From assembly GCA_037893225.1 (NCBI GenBank), contig JAZGUH010000451.1:1754001-1818000 (forward strand): 64,000 nt of DNA. The letters are read 5' to 3'. This document shows positions 62,692 to 64,000 of this stretch, piece after piece (the stretch's first letter is position 1; each line of letters opens with the position of its first letter). The position numbers and the translations under genes were made by a program. The DNA comes from Hippasteria phrygiana. Taxonomy: Eukaryota; Echinodermata; Asteroidea; Valvatida; Goniasteridae. The notes beneath the pieces were generated by a model that had not been told where the DNA came from, searched no databases, and saw only the letters and a list, made by a program, of their open reading frames with translations.

Positions 62692-64000
62692 AATGCAGTA
62701 AACGGAAGAACGCACACAGAGTTCACGGAAAGAAATTTGTTGCGAGGTTTGAATTTTCCCGAAGAGTTCTAAAGCTGTGAAGCTGGCGATGGTCTCAAAT
62801 TGTTGCGCTATATCTAAGCTACCCATACGTGTGAAAATGACTGGATTTGGTCAATATCCCATTCAAATATGAACAGGGAAAGGAGGGTCGTTCATCTGAA
62901 AATGTGGCAAACGTTAAGCAATCACAATGCAGTAAACGGAAGAACGCACACAGAGTTCACCAGAAGAAATTTGTTGCGAGGTTTGAATTTTCTCGAAGAG
63001 TTCTAACGCTGTGAAGCTGGCGATGGTCTCAAATTGTTGCGCTATATCTAAGCTACCAATACGTGTGAAAATTGCTAGATTTGGTCAATATCCCAATAAA
63101 TTATGAACAGGGAAAGGAGGGGCGTTCATCTGAAAATGTGGCAAACGTTAAGCAGTCACAATGCAATAAACGGGAGAACGCACACAGAGTTCACAGGAAG
63201 AAATTTGTTGCGAGGTTTGAATTTTCTCGAAGAGTTCTAACGCTGTGAAGCTGGCGATGGTCTCAAATTGTTGCGCTAGATCTAAGCTACCCATACGTGT
63301 GAAAATTACTGGATTTGGTCAATATCCCATTCAATTATGAACAGGGAAAGGAGGGGCGTTCATCTGAAAATGTGGCAAACGTTAAGCAGTCACAATGCAG
63401 TAAACGGAAGAACGCACACAGAGTTCACGGAAAGAAATTTGTTGCGAGGTTTGAATTTTCTCGAAGAGTTCTAACGCTGTGAAGCTGGCGATGGTCTGAA
63501 ATTGTTGCGCTATATCTAAGCTACCCATACGTGTGAAAATTGCTGGATTTGGTCAATATCCTATTCAATTATGAACAGGGAAAGGAGGGGCGTTCATCTG
63601 AAAATTTGGCAAACGTTAAGCAGCCACAATGCAGTAAACGGGAGAACGCACACAGAGTTCACGGGAAGAAATTTGTTGCGAGGTTTGAATTTTCTCGAAG
63701 AGTTCTCACGCTATGAAGCTGGCGATGGTCTCAAATTGTTGCGCCAGATCTAAGCTACCCATACGTGTGAACATTACTGGATTTGGTCAATATCTCATTC
63801 AAATATGAACAGGGAAAGGAGGGTCGTTCATCTGAAAATGTGGAAAACGTTAAGCAGTCACAATGCAGTAAACGGGAGAACGCACACAGAGTTCACAGGA
63901 AGAAATATGTTGCGAGGTTTGAATTTTCTCGAAGAGTTCTAACGCTGTGAAGCTGGCGATGGTCTCAAATTGTTGCGCTAGATCTAAGCTACCCATACGT
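62692..64000 (+). repeat. Monomers repeating the 54.3-55.6 kb order; window ends inside the array
   Basis: The order 'tgactgg/caaatatg', 'caccag/gctatatc/ttgctag', 'gggagaac/cccattcaatt', 'cggaaag/gctatatc', 'cagccac/gaacatt', 'gaaatatg' matches 54273-55579 at about +8421 bp. Private changes include 'ttttcccgaag' (about 62757), 'taaagctgtg', 'atgcaataaac' (about 63165) and 'gcgccagatc' (about 63741). The last monomer (63863-64000) is cut by the window edge, so the array continues beyond it. Confidence 0.8.

Larger units (their letters stand above)
1..64000 (+). repeat. Satellite DNA array, 234-bp monomer, about 273.6 copies
   Basis: The sequence recurs every 234 bp from the first to the last base. 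Landmarks in order within the unit are 'atgcagtaaacgg' (1), 'gttcac' (29), 'ttgttgcgagg' (45), 'gaattttctcgaagag' (59), 'gaagctggcgat' (87), 'caaattgttgcgc' (104), 'tagatctaagctac' (117), 'catacgtgtga' (132), 'ggatttggt' (151), 'gaacagggaaagga' (179), 'cgttcatct' (197) and 'ggcaaacgttaagca' (214). All copies point the same way. A register check from 937 to 63863 fits 234 x n minus 20, so there are no large insertions or deletions. Base composition of the first monomer is 101 G+C of 234, with G (60) exceeding C (41) on this strand. No inserted element or unique sequence was found. The family is not one I recognise. A centromeric or heterochromatic location is inferred from its structure, not shown. 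Confidence 0.97.

Noticed and set aside
924..63753. Recurrent short open frames (60 codons minus strand; 60-68 codons plus strand) as small protein genes
   Set aside because: They repeat with the 234-bp unit because 234 is divisible by 3. They open and close with satellite subtype or 1-bp indels, contain no known domain, and have no start context or intron signals. Duplication explains their multiplicity.
1..64000. CRISPR array
   Set aside because: The repeats are contiguous 234-bp units with no unique spacers between short direct repeats.
1..64000. rRNA, tRNA or SINE-derived repeat
   Set aside because: No rRNA-like segment was recognised. The closest match to a Pol III B box ('ggtttgaattt') lacks the required C residues, and 'tggcgatggtct' is a poor A box.
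1..64000. Inserted transposon or retroelement
   Set aside because: The 234-bp register accounts for the whole window with only twenty 1-bp losses, leaving no room for an insertion.

Overview
The whole 64 kb window is one uninterrupted, head-to-tail satellite DNA array. The repeat unit is 234 bp, about 43% G+C, and every copy has the same orientation. Taking 'atgcag' at position 1 as the phase start, the window holds 273 complete monomers and a 138-bp partial one (63863-64000). I see no gene, RNA gene, transposon, CRISPR array, flanking single-copy sequence or orientation switch. An array of this kind (a nucleosome-scale monomer, nested higher-order repeats and only a few percent divergence) points to eukaryotic centromeric, pericentromeric or other heterochromatic DNA. 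I do not recognise the repeat and cannot name the organism. CpG is not depleted in the monomer, which weakly favours a genome or locus without heavy CpG methylation.

The monomers fall into about ten recurring subtypes, separated by a limited set of diagnostic sites: monomer positions 14, 22-26, 33-46, 78-85, 98, 104, 118, 131, 143-150, 160, 165-174, 196, 205-213 and 226-228. The subtypes are arranged in local higher-order repeats (HORs). These are a 5-mer (937-3276), a 4-mer (5850-7721), an 8-mer (8658-12401 with a third partial copy to about 14975), another 5-mer (20825-23164), a 6-mer of 1403 bp (32989-34391 and three tandem copies at 40942-45150), a block of about 4.4 kb duplicated 36 monomers apart (about 36100-40485 and 44520-48905), a second 6-mer family (50065-55207), and a block of about 2.8 kb duplicated at 3275 bp (54974-57780 and 58249-61055). 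The stretches between are the same subtypes in irregular order. The picture is of repeated unequal exchange or amplification acting on units of 4 to 36 monomers, with hybrid monomers marking exchange points.

Length is almost invariant. By register, 20 monomers are 233 bp, and every shortening falls in the same short segment of the unit (about positions 34-52). The short reading frames that recur on the minus strand (60 codons) and in a few places on the plus strand (61-68 codons) are by-products of the repeat, not genes.

The most interesting feature is that nearly every monomer carries a perfect three-unit heat-shock element, GAAnnTTCnnGAA, at monomer positions 59-71. That gives about 270 potential heat-shock-factor sites in 64 kb. 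By analogy with stress-induced human satellite III, this satellite could be a dense heat-shock-factor platform and a source of stress-induced non-coding RNA. This is a hypothesis from the motif alone.
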